Shown piece after piece: positions 1 through 11,082 of a DNA stretch of 64,000 bases. This DNA is from Lepus europaeus. Its lineage: Eukaryota; Chordata; Mammalia; Lagomorpha; Leporidae. The translations under genes and the position numbers were made by a program. The notes under the pieces are model-generated. The model saw only the letters and a program-made list of their open reading frames with translations. It did not search any database and was not told the origin of the DNA. Numbering within the stretch: the first letter of the stretch is position 1; each line of letters starts with the position of its first letter. The stretch lies in contig NC_084830.1 in NCBI RefSeq assembly GCF_033115175.1, forward strand, positions 44,957,409 through 45,021,408, given 5' to 3'.

Positions 1-1300
1 TCATCATGCATGGTCTTGCAAGGATTTTATTTAAATCCGAAATGCCCAGGAAGTGGATGAATCCATCATTGTTCTTTAGTTGCATGTTAACTCAGAATTT
101 TCCCCCAAATACCCAAGGGTTCAGGATTCCACAGGGTCTTAGGTCATTTATTACTTTAACGATCCACTGATTTACTATGAAAGGGAAAAGAGAAAGCTCC
201 TAAGGGGAGGTATAGCTAGCAATTTAATTTTTCATTCACAGCTGTACTGAATTAAAGTTCACATAAAAAAAGACTTCACAAGAACAGTAAAAGCTAAGAC
301 CATTTGAGTTCAAATTCAAGTCATCCTTTAATCTTCCTTCAGGGATCAAGCCTCTCGGTACTATATTGCTGGGTTGTGGTGGGTTTTTTTGTTTGTTTGT
401 TTTTGTTTTTGTTTTTGCCTCACCGTGACCTTCCACGCACACCCAGTGAGCACCACTCCAGCTGTGGCTTTGCTGGGGCTTGCTGGAAATGTGAATCTCC
501 CACTTTGCCCCCGCAGTCTACAGGAATGAAAATATTTTTCCAGGGGGCTCTTCTGTGAGACATCAGCCCTGTGGAACTTGAGATCTGTTGAGTTTAAGAA
601 TTTACTGCAGTCGTTAAGGGCGAGATAACAGCTGGCTTTGATTTTTTTCATGCACTTACGTTTTATCCCACTAAATAATTCTTGAGTTCTATTTGCCAGA
701 TGTGTGCCAGGCACTGACAGAAAATGATAAGGAACACACAAACTCTGTCTAGAGTTTCTAATCTACTGGGGCGTTAGAGCCAAGTACAGTGCTAGTAACC
801 ATACAGTGTAAGATGTGCGTTGACTGGGGACGATGGGTATGCCACAGGAGAACATGAAAAGCACGGGCCCCTAGACTTCTTGGTCATAGGAAGCTTCTAG
901 AATGAAGTCACTTCAAAATCAAGACCCATAGGATGAGGGAGTTTTTCCCTATTTTTTTCCTTGCAATACATTACTGAGGCAATTTTATGAAAACCCATAA
1001 GCTGACAATGTTTCATGATGTCCAAGTCATATCAGATATTTCAATCAAGATGTTTAGGGAAAGCAACCCTCGGGGACACAAATGACATGGAGCATTAACT
1101 TCAACAGGACAGAATAAAGTCTGCATGCCTGTGGCAAGATTGCTTCTCTCTCTATTTGATAGGTGTGAGGAAAGACACAGTGACACAGGCTCTTTGGGGC
1201 AGGGAAGGAAGTTGGGTCACAAGGTCCCCAAATCCTTCTCCCACATATACAAATTACATCACTCTTCTACTCACCAGCCTAAGTTACCACGCTTGAAATC
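1..1300. other. Intergenic sequence, mostly unique
   Basis: No exon-like open frame with splice sites is recognised. About 690-880 reads like an ancient L2/MIR-type remnant (TGTGCCAGGCACTGACAG, then a region resembling the usual 'number of animals' end of those repeats). The rest shows nothing I can name. Confidence 0.5.
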
Positions 1301-1645
1301 TTTTTTTTTTTTTTATTTTTGACAGGCAGAGTGGACAGTGAGAGAGAGACAGACAGAAAGGTCTTCCTTTTGCCGTTGGTTCACCCTCCAATGGCCGCCG
1401 CGGTAGCGCGCTGCGGCCGGTGCACCGCGCTGATCCGATGGCAGGAGCCAGGTGCTTCTCCTGGTCTCCCATGGGGTGCAGGGCCCAAGGACTTGGGCCA
1501 TCCTCCACTGCACTCCCTGGCCACAGCAGAGAGCTGGCCTGGAAGAGGGGCAACCGGGACAGGATCGGTGCCCCGACCGGGACTAGAACCCGGTGTGCCG
1601 GCGCCGCAAGGCGGAGGATTAGCCTAGTGAGCCGCGGCGCCGGCC
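1301..1645 (-). mobile_element. Young C-SINE, full length
   Basis: Antisense, from the poly-T at 1301 to the GCGGCGCCGGCC head end. It is flanked by TGAAATC(TT) at 1294 and 1646, a target-site duplication. Low divergence from the other young copies in the window. Confidence 0.93.
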
Positions 1646-1721
1646 TGAAATCTTAATATACATATTCTTCTTATCCACTTAAGAGAGTGATTACTTTCCT
1701 CAAAAGGAAATTGTTAGATTG

Positions 1722-1811
1722 GTTCAGCTCCGGCAGTTGCAGCCATTTGAGGAGTAACTCTCTCTCTGTAACTCTGCCCTTTTCAAATAAATAAAGAACT
1801 CTTTAAAAAAT
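1722..1811 (+). mobile_element. C-SINE 3' fragment
   Basis: Only the last 90 bp (from CAGCTCCGGCAGTTGCAGCC to the A-tail); 5' truncated. Confidence 0.75.
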
Positions 1812-1991
1812 TATCCGAAGTTTACATGGGATTTACATGCTTTGTTGGGATGTTTTCATTCTTTTTTTTTTTTTTCTTTTTTAAAGGCTGAGACAAAGGA
1901 TAAGTGGACTGACAGAGCTCTTACTGGTTCATTCTCCATATACCTTCAACAACTGGGTCTGGACCATGCCAAATTCAATAACCAGGAGTTC

Positions 1992-2252
1992 TGAGGCACC
2001 CAGCTGCTCAAATTCCGATCCAGCTCTCTGCTATGGCCTGGGAAAGCAGTAGAAGATGGCCCAAGTTCTTGGGCCCCTGCACCTGAGTGAGAGACCTGAA
2101 AGAGGCTCCTGGCTCCTGACTTCAGATCGGCACAGCTCTGGCCATTGTGGCCAACTGGGGAGTGAACCAGCTGATGGAAGACTGTCTCTCTCTTCTGCCT
2201 CTCCTCTCTCTGTATAATTTTGACTTTCAAATGAATAAATAAATTTAAAAAA
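1992..2252 (+). mobile_element. C-SINE, 5' truncated, inserted in an older C-SINE
   Basis: Perfect 15-bp target-site duplication AATAACCAGGAGTTC at 1977-1991 and 2253-2267. Confidence 0.92.
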
Positions 2253-2401
2253 AATAACCAGGAGTTCAATCAATGTCTTCTAGAGACCAACCACATGCCA
2301 TCACCTGCTGCTTCCCAGGGTCTGCTTTAACTGGGAGCTGGGACTCAAGCCCAGGTACTCCAATAGGGAACAAGGGCATCTTAATCAGTATCTCGGGTTT
2401 T

Positions 2402-2727
2402 TTAAGATCTATTTATTTAGTTAAAAGGCAGAGCCACAGACAGAGAGGGAGATTCAGAGAAAGAGGTCTTCCATCTGCTGGTTCACTCCCCAAATTGCCA
2501 CAATGGCCAGAGCTGGGACAGGCTGAAGCCAGGAGCCAGGAGCTTCCTCCAAGTCCCCTACATGTGTAGCAGATGCCCAAGCACTTGGGCCATATTCCAC
2601 TGCTTTCCCAGGTCATTAGCAGGGAGCTGGATCAGAGGTGGAGCAGCCTGGTCTCAAACCCGTGTCCACATGGGACACTGGCAATGTAGCGGGCAGCTTT
2701 ACCCACTACGCCACAACGCCAGCCCCT
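2402..2727 (-). mobile_element. C-SINE, inserted in the same older C-SINE
   Basis: Full-length antisense copy ending CACAACGCCAGCCCC. The host sequence CAGTATCT before it and TAGTATCT after it mark the duplicated target. Confidence 0.88.
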
Positions 2728-2766
2728 TAAGTAGTATCTTAACCCTTTAGGCCAAACACCTGCCCC

Positions 2767-3205
2767 TAAGCGTATCTTCTAATTCCATTTCCCACGCAGG
2801 TTTTTAAGTGCGCTTCTATGCACAGACTCTGAAGTTCTGGATGCCTTCTACCATGTCTCTTTGCATCCTCTAAAGCCTGAGTTTTCTCACCTGTGAAATA
2901 GAGTTAAATAGCACACAGGAAGGGCTCAGTAAATGTGTCATACTCTTATAAAGGGAGAAGCCACAGGGCTGGGGACCGGCTAGATAGGAGGCAAGAGAGT
3001 AAGGCGGTGAGAGGACCCAGGATCTCAAGTCAGGAAGACTGGAACGGTGGAGAGGGCTGCAACAGGGAAACACTAATCAATGGCAGATTTCAAGGAAAGC
3101 AAAGACAACTTCCACCTGAGGCACAGTGAACAAAAAATGTCAGTAGGTCTGCATAAGACTGGGAGGAACTGACAAAGGCAGGATTAGACCTGCCATAATA
3201 TTTAC
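2767..3205. other. Unique intergenic sequence with a MIR fragment
   Basis: About 2873-2945 resembles a MIR core (GAGTTTTCTCACCTGTGAAA, then TAGAG). Nothing else is recognised. Confidence 0.45.
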
Positions 3206-3409
3206 TGAAGGGGACTGCACCCACATGGGAGACCAGGAGGAAGCACCTGGCTCCTGGCTTCGGATCGGGGCAGTGCCAGCCATGGTGGCTATTTGGGGGT
3301 GAACCAACAGAAGGAAGACCTTTCTCTCTCTCTCTATCTCTCTCTAACTCTGCCTGTCAAAAACAAACAAACAAAAAAAAACAAAACAAACAAACAAACA
3401 AAAAAACTT
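3206..3409 (+). mobile_element. C-SINE 3' half with (CAAA)n tail
   Basis: 5' truncated. The tail at about 3358-3405 has turned into an ACAAA-type microsatellite. Confidence 0.85.
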
Positions 3410-3745
3410 GAGGAGCCTGACTTTGTGGCATGGCGACTTAAGCTGCTGCCTGCAACAATGGCATCCCATGAGCGCTGACCTGGGTCCTGGCTGCTCCACT
3501 TCTGTTCCAGCTTCCTGCTGATTTGCTTGGGAAAGCAGCAGATTTTCATCCAAGTGCTTGTGCCCCTACCATGCATGTGGGAGACCCAGGTGGAGTTCCA
3601 GGCTCCTAGCTTTGGCCTAGCACGGCCCTGACTGAAGTGGGCATTTGGGGAGTGAACCAGCAGATGGAAGATCTTTCTTTCCCTGTCTCTCCCTCTTTCT
3701 CTGTAACTCAGCCTTTCAAATAAATAAATCTTTAAAAAAAAAAAA
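3410..3745 (+). mobile_element. C-SINE, near full length
   Basis: Starts directly after the tail of the previous copy, so it probably inserted in that A-rich tail. Diverged head. Confidence 0.88.
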
Positions 3746-4044
3746 GTGAGTTTAAAGGAACACCCTTTGAAAGTAAAATAGTGAAATAGAATTAAAAATA
3801 TGTTCCTTTCGTTAGAGTGAATAGGGGGTGAATAAATACCACACAGAGGTCATCACACAGTGTCCAAGGGGAATCCCCACCACACAGACTCTGCCCTGTG
3901 GCCATGGGAAGTGGACCCATTGTGCCCCCCCAGATCCAGGTTCTCAGGCGGCATACCCACTTGTAGGTCTTACGGGCACTGCAGGGCCCTGGACCGGTGG
4001 TCCCGAGCCCAGGTTCCCACGAATGGGAAGCTGTAAGTAGGCGC

Positions 4045-4105
4045 TCATATGGATGCCAGCACTGCAGGCGGCGGCTTCACCCACTCTGCCATCGCACTGG
4101 CCCCA
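4045..4105 (-). mobile_element. C-SINE head fragment
   Basis: Antisense 5' end only (GCACTGCAGGCGGCGGCTTC to CACTGGCCCC). Confidence 0.6.
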
Positions 4106-4164
4106 GCAGTCTCTTTAACCAGCATTCTGGCTCCACCACAGCAACATACCAGAGTAATCTGTAG

Positions 4165-4250
4165 CGCAGCAGGATGGAATTTAAAAATGTTTATTTTGGT
4201 GCGAAAAGTCTTGAAATCCATGAATACTTTGCAGCAACTTTTTTAAGTCT
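4165..4250 (-). mobile_element. Mariner-like MITE remnant (window copy 1 of 4)
   Basis: Contains TTTATTTTGGTGCGAAAAGT, then TTGAAATCCATGAATA. This is the interior seen in the copies at 32383, 37801 and 53058. Ends are lost. The strand is set relative to the 32383 copy. Confidence 0.5.
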
Positions 4251-4336
4251 CCTCATTCTCTGAACATCTTAACACATACTAAGGAATGTGTGTTTATTTG
4301 CTGTGTTAGCTACCCATCTTAATAAGGTAAAAAGTG

Positions 4337-4540
4337 TGGGGCTGGCACTGTGACACAGAAGGTTAATCATCTGCCTGCGGCACCGGCACCCCATATAGGC
4401 AGATCGGCTCAGCTCTGGCTGTTGTGGCCATTTGGGAAGTGAACCAGCAGATTGGAAGACCTTTCAGTCTGTCCCTCCCTCTCTGTTACAGTCTGTAACT
4501 CTACCTCTAAAATAAATAAATAAAATATTTTTAAAATGAT
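4337..4540 (+). mobile_element. C-SINE with internal deletion
   Basis: The head runs to CACCCCATATAGGC and then jumps to AGATCGGCTCAGCTCTGGC; about 130 bp of the middle is missing. The tail is intact. Confidence 0.88.
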
Positions 4541-4574
4541 AAAAATTATATTTTTAAAAAAGATTTGTAACTTT

Positions 4575-4897
4575 TTAAAAAAGATTTATTTATTTATTTG
4601 AGAGTCAGAGTTACAGAGAAGGAGAGGCAGAGAGAGAAAGGTTATCCATCCGATGGTCCACTTCCCAATTGGCTGCAACCGCCGGAGCTGAGCTGATGCG
4701 AAGCCAGGAGTCAGGAGTCTCTTGGGTCTCCCACACAGGTGCAGGGGCCTAAGGACTTGGGCCATCTTTTACTGCTTTCCCAGGCCATAGCAGAGAGCTG
4801 GATCAGAAGTGGAGCAGCTGGGACTTGAACAGGAACCTAAATGGCATGCCGGCACTGCAGACGGCGACTTTACCCATTATGCCACAGCACCGGCCCC
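4575..4897 (-). mobile_element. C-SINE, full length
   Basis: Antisense, from the TTTTTAAAAAAGATTTATTT tail to the GCACCGGCCCC head. Confidence 0.92.
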
Positions 4898-4927
4898 GGG
4901 AATAACTTTTTAAAAAACACGTGTAAG

Positions 4928-5203
4928 GGGCTGGTGATGTGGCATAGCAAGTGAAGCGGCCGCAATCTTATATGGGTGCCATTCAAGTCCCAGCTGCTCC
5001 ACTTGATCCAGCTGTTAATGACCCGGGAAAGCAGTGGAAGATGGCCCAAGTGATTGGGCTCTTGCACCCACGTAAGAGACCCAGAAAAAGCTCCTGGATC
5101 CTGGCTTTGGTCTGGCCTGGCCCTTAAAGTCATTTGGGGAGTGAACCAGCACATGGAAAATCTCCCTCTCTGTAACTCTGCCTTTCAAACAAATAAGTCT
5201 TTT
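4928..5203 (+). mobile_element. C-SINE, near full length
   Basis: Sense copy whose AAATAAGTCTTT tail abuts the poly-T of the next, inverted copy. The pair forms a tail-to-tail inverted repeat. Confidence 0.9.
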
Positions 5204-5508
5204 TTTTTTTTTTTTAAGATTTTTTTTTGGTAATACTTATTTGAAGAAAGGGGGAGGATGGGGAGGGGAGAGAATCATCCACCTACTGGTTCACTCCTTA
5301 AATGGCTGCAATGAAGCCAGGAGCCTGGAACTCCACCTGGGTCTCCCACATGGGTGGCAGGGGCCCAAGCACTTGGCCCACCTCCTGGTACTTTCCCAGG
5401 GCCATTAGCAGGAAGCTGGATTGGAAGTGGAGCAGCCGGGACTCGAATCGGCACTCATACTGGATGCCAGTGTTATGGGTGGTGGTGCCACAATGCCAGC
5501 CTCAGCAG
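5204..5508 (-). mobile_element. C-SINE, near full length
   Basis: Antisense copy arranged tail to tail with 4928-5203. The two arms could form a long hairpin in RNA or DNA. Confidence 0.88.
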
Positions 5509-6779
5509 GTTAAGTTTCAGAGAAGGTAAAAACAAACAAAACTTGAGCCCATTGTGCCATTCTTTGAAGCCAAACTCTTTCATTCTGAGTTGTGCTCACC
5601 AGGAGCACATGGACGGGCATATGGGGCTGATTTCTGCTCAGATGTTAACTTTTTTGGGGGTTGGCCAAGCGACAGCTGCTCTCTTCTGCTGTCTTGGTCC
5701 TCTAGTGAGCAGAAGGTGTGCGTGGGCTTCTGGGACAGAAAGCTGCAGCTCTGGCTGGCTTCCACACTCCGTGAGCCATTGCGCGAATGCTTGGCCGGCG
5801 TGCAGAAACACTGGCAGTGATTTCCATGGGTGTGGAGCCATCCTCGCAATGCCTTTTTCCTTCCCTTTAGGAATCTGTGTCTGAGCTGCCAAAAGTTGAT
5901 TTTTACAGCCACAGGCACTATTTTTGGCTTTTGTCAGGTCTGAAGGTGGGGAGCCCTGAAGTCGCTTAGCCTGCGCTTTCTGCTGGCAGCTCTTCTACAG
6001 AAGTTGCTCTTTCAACACCCTGGCAAAGGCACCTGCTCCCTCCACTCCAGAGCATGGTGCTACTGACATACAGTGCAATGCTATTAAGTCGGTTTCCAGA
6101 CTGGCTACGAAAACGAACACATCTTTTAAAAACCAAAGGAAAGAACTGTTTTTATAGTCTCATTAGTTTTCCTCTATCATAAAACAACAGTGCGAGCAGC
6201 AGGATTTTTTTGGTTGTTTTTTTCCCCTTGAATGATGAACTTTTCAAGTAGTATGCATTCCCCTGTGGAGAAAAATGACTTTAATGTTTCCAGTCTATGA
6301 AGTTGGTTTATAGAAATCATTAAGTATTGCTGATGAATGAAGACAAATGCAACAAGATGTGGTTTGGCGAAGCAGCCAAATGAAACAAACATTTAGGGCC
6401 AGAGCAGGTTTTTTTTTTGTTTTTTTTTTTAAGTTGTTACGCATTCCTGGGGACAACAGAAGGGAAGGGACAGAGATGAGTACATCAACATCAGACAGCA
6501 AAGATGCAGCACATAACGCAGCTGTAGGAAGGAGGCAGAGGAGGGCCAGGTGGCCTTAGGCTTCTGCAAGGTCACTGGATCTCACGAAAATCTGACCACC
6601 TCAGCCACTCACAGGTAGCTGTTTCTAGGCCACAATGAACTAAAGGGATGAATGTCTCCCTTCCCTCTATCCCAGCAGACTTAAATCTCTTTCCTAAATG
6701 GGGCTGTTGACAAGTGGGTCAACTTGCAAACCTTGTGGTGCTCAGCTCAAATGTCCACAACTTAAAATAACGACTTGGG
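5509..6779. other. Unique intergenic sequence
   Basis: 1.27 kb without a recognisable repeat or exon. A 176-codon open frame starting at 5354 begins inside a SINE, has no family resemblance I know, and is taken as chance. Confidence 0.5.
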
Positions 6780-7040
6780 ATGAATGGCATTTAGCCTAGC
6801 GACTGAGACACGCGCATCCCACACTGTGGTGCGCGGGTTCAGCTCCCGGCTCCAGCCCCTGACTCCAGCCCCTGACTCCAGCTTGCTGCTAACACAAACC
6901 CTGCAGTGATGGCTCACGTCATTAGGGCCCTGTCCCCCCTGGACTGCACTACTGGCTCTGACTCTGGCTCCAGCCATTACAGACATTTGGAGTGAACCAG
7001 CAGATGGGAGCCATTTCTCAAATCTTTTTTTTTTTTTTAA
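6780..7040 (+). mobile_element. Old C-SINE variant
   Basis: Head GGCATTTAGCCTAGCGACTG, of the older subtype (GCATTTGGCCTAGTGGTTAA). It contains a short local duplication, CCAGCCCCTGACT twice at about 6853-6880. Poly-A interruption and diverged tail. Confidence 0.75.
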
Positions 7041-8031
7041 ATGGAGGTTTGGGAATCCATCCAAAAAAATCCTGAAGAGCCCAGGCATGAGAAAATGAGG
7101 GAGGTGAGGGAGTGACTGTGCTTAACAAAATAGGTGAATGGGGCTGGGTATCAGAATGGGACTGAACTTACAGGTGACAGGTGTTTATGCAGACGAGCAG
7201 TGAGACACACACAGAGTGAGCACCCACAGGGTGTGCGGCAGCAGCTTTCAACTCGCACATCACAACCTCCCCATGGTGGAGACACGAGAAGACAATTCTT
7301 TATTCTCAGAGGCAAACACGGAAGCAGCCCTGAGCTTAGCCAGAGTCATGCCAGGAGCCAAGAAAATCCAGCATCACCAGCCCTCCATGGGGTCTATGGT
7401 GCCATTGTAGCACTGCAACACCAGCCAGCGGCAGCCTTGGGTCCTCCCCAAGGACCTGATGGAGACCCTCGGACACAACACTCCTCTCCACCTGGCCGGT
7501 GTCACTCTCACACTGCAAAAAAAAAAAAAAAAAACAAAAACAAAAAAACAAAACAAAACAAAACAAAAATATCAGGCAAAGAGCCAGAAAATCATGGGGA
7601 GCAAGAGGCAAGGAACAGATTTCTCATGTGCCTCCCGCAGGGCCTGTGACACTACCCGACAGGCCCTGTCCATTCTTGGCACCCTTCCCATGCCTGACTT
7701 GGTGTGATCTCGGGAGCTCAAAGCTTCACAGAACAGAATTTCTTAGGGGGACTTCATAAAGAATCCTAGCGACATCCATCACAAGAAGGGGCTTTAGGCT
7801 CAGTCTCAAGGGTACAGTCCCCCTCCCCACTTAACCTCTTTCATTTTCATTTCCCTTTGAACACAGTAATACTTACCTGCTTATTAACAGTGTACTATGG
7901 ACAGAAAGCAATAATATGCAAAACAGCTGAGCACCTGCAGCTGGGGAGAGGGACGGTTTGTGTCAATGTTGGAAGCTGGGGTCTGCTTGCCCCTGGTAGA
8001 AAATAATACAAGCAAGCAGTTATCACTTCTT
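7041..8031. other. Unique intergenic sequence with an A-rich run
   Basis: An A-rich CAAAA-type run at 7517-7568 may be the tail of an unrecognised retrocopy. No parent gene was recognised upstream of it. Confidence 0.4.
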
Positions 8032-8037
8032 CTTTTT

Positions 8038-8068
<31 letters not shown>

Positions 8069-8393
8069 TGACAGGCAGAGTGGACAGTGAGAGAGAGACA
8101 GAAAGGTCTTCCTTTTGCCGTTGGTTCACCCTCCAATGGCCGCCGCGGTAGGCGCGCTGTGGCCGGCGCACTGCGCTGGTCTGATGGCAGGAGCCAGGTG
8201 CTAATCCTGGTCTCCCATGGGGTGCAGGGCCCAAGGACTTGGGCCATCCTCCACTGCACTCCCTGGCCACAGCAGAGAGCTGGCCTGGAAGAGGGGCAAC
8301 CGGGACAGAATCCGGTGCCCCGACCGGGACTAGAACCCGGTGTGCTGGCGCCGCAAGGCAGAGGATTAGCCCAGTGAGCCGCGGCACCGGCCT
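8032..8393 (-). mobile_element. Young C-SINE, full length, just beyond the 3' end of LAPTM4B
   Basis: Exact 15-bp duplication CAGTTATCACTTCTT at 8017-8031 and 8394-8408. The tail carries (TTTA)n. It lies about 290 bp downstream of the inferred cleavage site. Confidence 0.95.
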
Positions 8394-8474
8394 CAGTTAT
8401 CACTTCTTAAATGTAAAGCCTGGATACCCATGTGCTAAGGTACAAGCTGCCTTGTTCCTTATCTCTTCTTTGAT

Positions 8475-8497
8475 GGGGGGGGGGGTGGGGGGTTGGG
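8475..8497 (+). repeat. G-rich run, possible G-quadruplex
   Basis: Eleven G, T, six G, TT, GGG. The G-rich strand is the template strand for LAPTM4B, about 200 bp downstream of the poly(A) signal. Confidence 0.7.
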
Positions 8498-8698
8498 TAT
8501 GTTGCAGAATGGACCAGGTAGGTAGATCTAATCTCGCTGCCTGTAAGGAAACAGAAGGAAGGCACTGTCGCTGATCTGGTGACAAGCTGTGGCACCGGAC
8601 ACCACAGCCCTGCACCTCCTTTCTCGTAGCACCCTTGTAAGCCCCAACCACCCTCATCCGGCACAACCGAGTCTGCTAAGCACTCATCTGTAGACAGA

Positions 8699-8704
8699 TT
8701 TATT
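8699..8704 (-). terminator. Likely main LAPTM4B poly(A) signal AATAAA
   Basis: TTTATT on the plus strand reads AATAAA in the transcript. It is followed 20-60 nt downstream by a GU-rich stretch (GGTTGTGC, then GAGGGTGGTTGGGG), as expected for the cleavage-stimulation element. Confidence 0.65.
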
Positions 8705-9555
8705 TTCTTTCCTTTGCCTGGACACCTTGTCCTCATTATTTTGATTGGCACCAGGGATAGGGACCGAGTTTCCAGCCAACACTCTGAAACGGGGAAAAAC
8801 ACACACGTGCGAAACAAGCCACAAGGCATGCACCTTCAGCTGAGCTGTATGCTTCTGCAGCGCCGTATGTGGGCAGGAGGGTACCAAGCACCATCACTGC
8901 GGTCAAAGTTCACCTTCTTGGATACGGGCAAATTTCACTTTAATTGCAAAAGCTTTCATTTACAGCAACATCATGAACAACAGGAAAGGTGGCGACTTGG
9001 AACAGAGGAAATATAAAGTTCCTTTGCGATGCAGGTAGCAGAGATAGGGCCTTCCACAGGGAGTACAACCCCCCCCTCGCTTTCCTGAAGATCGATGTTT
9101 TCCAAGATGCTGAGTGAGGCATAGCAGGATAATCACTAGTGGGGGAAGAAGAAGGAAGACCCCTCATCCATAATATTAGGCAAATACACAGTCCTCTTCC
9201 TTGACAAGGCAAGCGGATATTCTCTTTGGGTTAGGCTAGGGTAGAACACTGAGTATAAGGGGGTGGGGGGAGGACCAACTCCCATTTAGTGCTAGATACA
9301 CAGTTCCACCCCGAGCATGGAATGACTGACCTCTGCTGCCTGGCATTATCTAACAGCCTCAGTGTAGTCCACCAAGAAAACCCAGAGCCAGCAAATTCAA
9401 GAGGTCACTGAATTTAAACCATAAAGTATTGTAGCGGAACTCTCGGCGTGTGTGTACTCCTACTTAGAGCAATGGTTGCACAGTCAACATGCCTGTTTTC
9501 ATAAGGGTTGTTCCACACACTGGATGGTTTAAGTGAAGTATTGTGTCATTTCGAT

Positions 9556-9561
9556 TTTATT
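9556..9561 (-). terminator. Possible proximal poly(A) signal AATAAA in the 3' UTR
   Basis: Reads AATAAA on the minus strand, 380 nt after the stop codon. Use of this site would give a short 3' UTR. The downstream sequence is not clearly GU-rich, so it may be weak. Confidence 0.35.
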
Positions 9562-9940
9562 TTATACTTTCCAAACAGATAGAGGGAACAGAGAGAAAAA
9601 GTACGACGAATCATTGCCCCCAAGGGTTTTAAAACTAGAGTCCTCGATTCAAGGGCCATCCAGAGTTGGGGGCAGCTTCAAGGCTCAGGGAAGACTAACG
9701 GGGCCCATTACATTGCCACCCCTACAGCAAGAACTCTACAGCTAACCTATCACAGTGTTCTAGCTCAAGCAAATGTGTGAAACTACAGAGGATTTCAACC
9801 TAATATCTCAATCTTAAAATGTAGCATTTCAGCAACAAGTCAACGTGGAGAGCTCGAATCGGCAGCGGGACTGCAGAACTCCCGCTCCGATGGCCGGGAC
9901 GTCGGGCTGCTGCTCTCGGCTCTGCCGCCCCCTCCCAGGC

Positions 9941-10018
9941 CTAGGCAGACACGTAAGGTGGCGGCGGCTCCTTAGCAGCGCCGTTCACAGTGGCATCGTC
10001 GTACGGGGGTAACAGCAC
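9941..10018 (-). CDS. LAPTM4B: LAPTM4B exon 7 (coding part): C-terminal PY-motif tail and stop
   Basis: Minus-strand acceptor CTTCTCAG at 10019-10026 leads into 25 codons and a TAG stop at 9941-9943. The peptide begins VLLPPYDDATVNG and ends EPPPPYVSA. It is residues about 202-226 of the protein and carries both PY motifs, LPPY (about 204-207) and PPPY (about 220-223). In this family such motifs recruit Nedd4-type WW-domain ubiquitin ligases and direct sorting to the lysosome (established knowledge). The exon begins at codon phase 0, agreeing with exon 6. The 3' UTR follows in the same exon. Confidence 0.97.
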   Translation of the reverse strand: MLLPPYDDATVNGAAKEPPPPYVSA

Positions 10019-10112
10019 CTGAGAAGAAAAGGAAAGCAAGAGTTAGTGTGGGAAAGTGGACACACACGCTCTTCATTTGAACAGTTCTGCAATTAAACCT
10101 TTTCCATAACCT

Positions 10113-10209
10113 ACACACACACACACAGACACCAAGTTCAATTTTCCAGCAAGTAGTTCCACTTTGATGAGAGACTTCATTTGTTATTGTGATGATGATG
10201 ATGATGATA
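10113..10209 (+). repeat. Short (CA)n and (GAT)n microsatellites
   Basis: CACACACACACACA at about 10113-10128 and GAT x6 at 10191-10209, about 100-190 bp upstream of the exon 7 acceptor in transcript orientation. Confidence 0.85.
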
Positions 10210-10460
10210 GGCAGAGAGAGAGAGAAGTAGAGAGATGGAGCTCTGTTCACCAGTTCACTCTCCTAATGCCCACAGTAGCAGGGCTGGGCGTGGCTAGAGT
10301 CGGAGCCAACACTCAGTGTGGTTCTATCATGTGAGTGGCAAGAGCCCGGTCACTGCCTCCCAGGCTCTGCATGGCAGGAAGCTGGAGCCAGAAGCCAGTG
10401 CTGGCATCCCCGTGTGAGATGTGGGTATCTCCACCGCCAGGCTCAACACCGGGCCTGGAT
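10209..10460 (-). mobile_element. Old C-SINE variant
   Basis: Antisense and diverged (GGCAGAGAGAGAGAGAAGTA to CACCGGGCCTGG), older subtype. It adjoins the (GAT)n repeat. Confidence 0.7.
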
Positions 10461-10724
10461 GAGAGACTTTTTCAGCCCTGGAGGAAGTAAATGGGGAGAG
10501 ATTTTCAGCCCTGACTTTCCCTAATCCTATCTACACGGGCCTGGGTGCCCTTGGTGCCTGGATGGCCTGGGGGCCGCATCTCTGAGCACAAAACCAAAGG
10601 CCTCCTGGGTGAGTGTGGAAGTGGGCGCAGACATGGAGACCGGGCCCCCGACTCAGTGTGGGAGCTGCATGGCACAGAGGGAGGCACAAGGGTTTTCCTA
10701 TCAACCTAGACTCCAGGTCTGATT

Positions 10725-10815
10725 CGGGTTCATTTCACCAGGCTCAGCAAGTACGTAACCTCAGTTTCCAAATCTGTGAAATAGGAGTATCTGAGAATTG
10801 GGGCTCTATGAAATA
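10725..10815 (+). repeat. MIR fragment
   Basis: Resembles the MIR core: AAGTACGTAACCTCAGTTTC then CAAATCTGTGAAATAGGAGT. Confidence 0.65.
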
Positions 10816-11082
10816 CCTAGTTCTCTGCTTGGGGCACACTAGAAATGGTAGACATTATCTGCAAACTAACAGGAACCAACGCTAAACTGACAGATAACCT
10901 CCCTGTTTTATAGAGTCCACGTGCACACATATTAGCTGGTAGTAGTTACCAGCTGTTAGCACAAGGAAACCCTGGCTGATGTCGGCCACAGAATCGTCGA
11001 CTCAATGTAACAACCCTTTCATCAGTCAGCTACCACTGGCTATGTGCCTCCCTGTGGCAGCTGCTGCAGGTAGAAGATAATT

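Larger units (their letters stand above)
1867..2766 (-). mobile_element. Old C-SINE split by two later C-SINEs
   Basis: Antisense tail at 1867-1991, middle at 2253-2400 and head end at about 2728-2766 (GGCCAAACACCTGCCCC). The gaps are filled by two separate insertions, listed next. The order of events is readable: the host first, then the two guests. Confidence 0.8.
8682..9940 (-). other. LAPTM4B: LAPTM4B 3' untranslated region
   Basis: From the base after the TAG stop to an inferred cleavage site a little past the AATAAA at 8699-8704. The stretch has no SINE, LTR or L1, unlike everything around it, as expected for exonic sequence under constraint. A length near 1.25 kb, with a 226-codon CDS and a short leader, fits an mRNA of about 2.2 kb. 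The 3' end is inferred from the signal only. Confidence 0.7.

Noticed and set aside
5354..5884. 176-codon plus-strand open frame
   Set aside because: Starts inside an antisense C-SINE and continues into unique sequence; no recognisable domain or splice signals.
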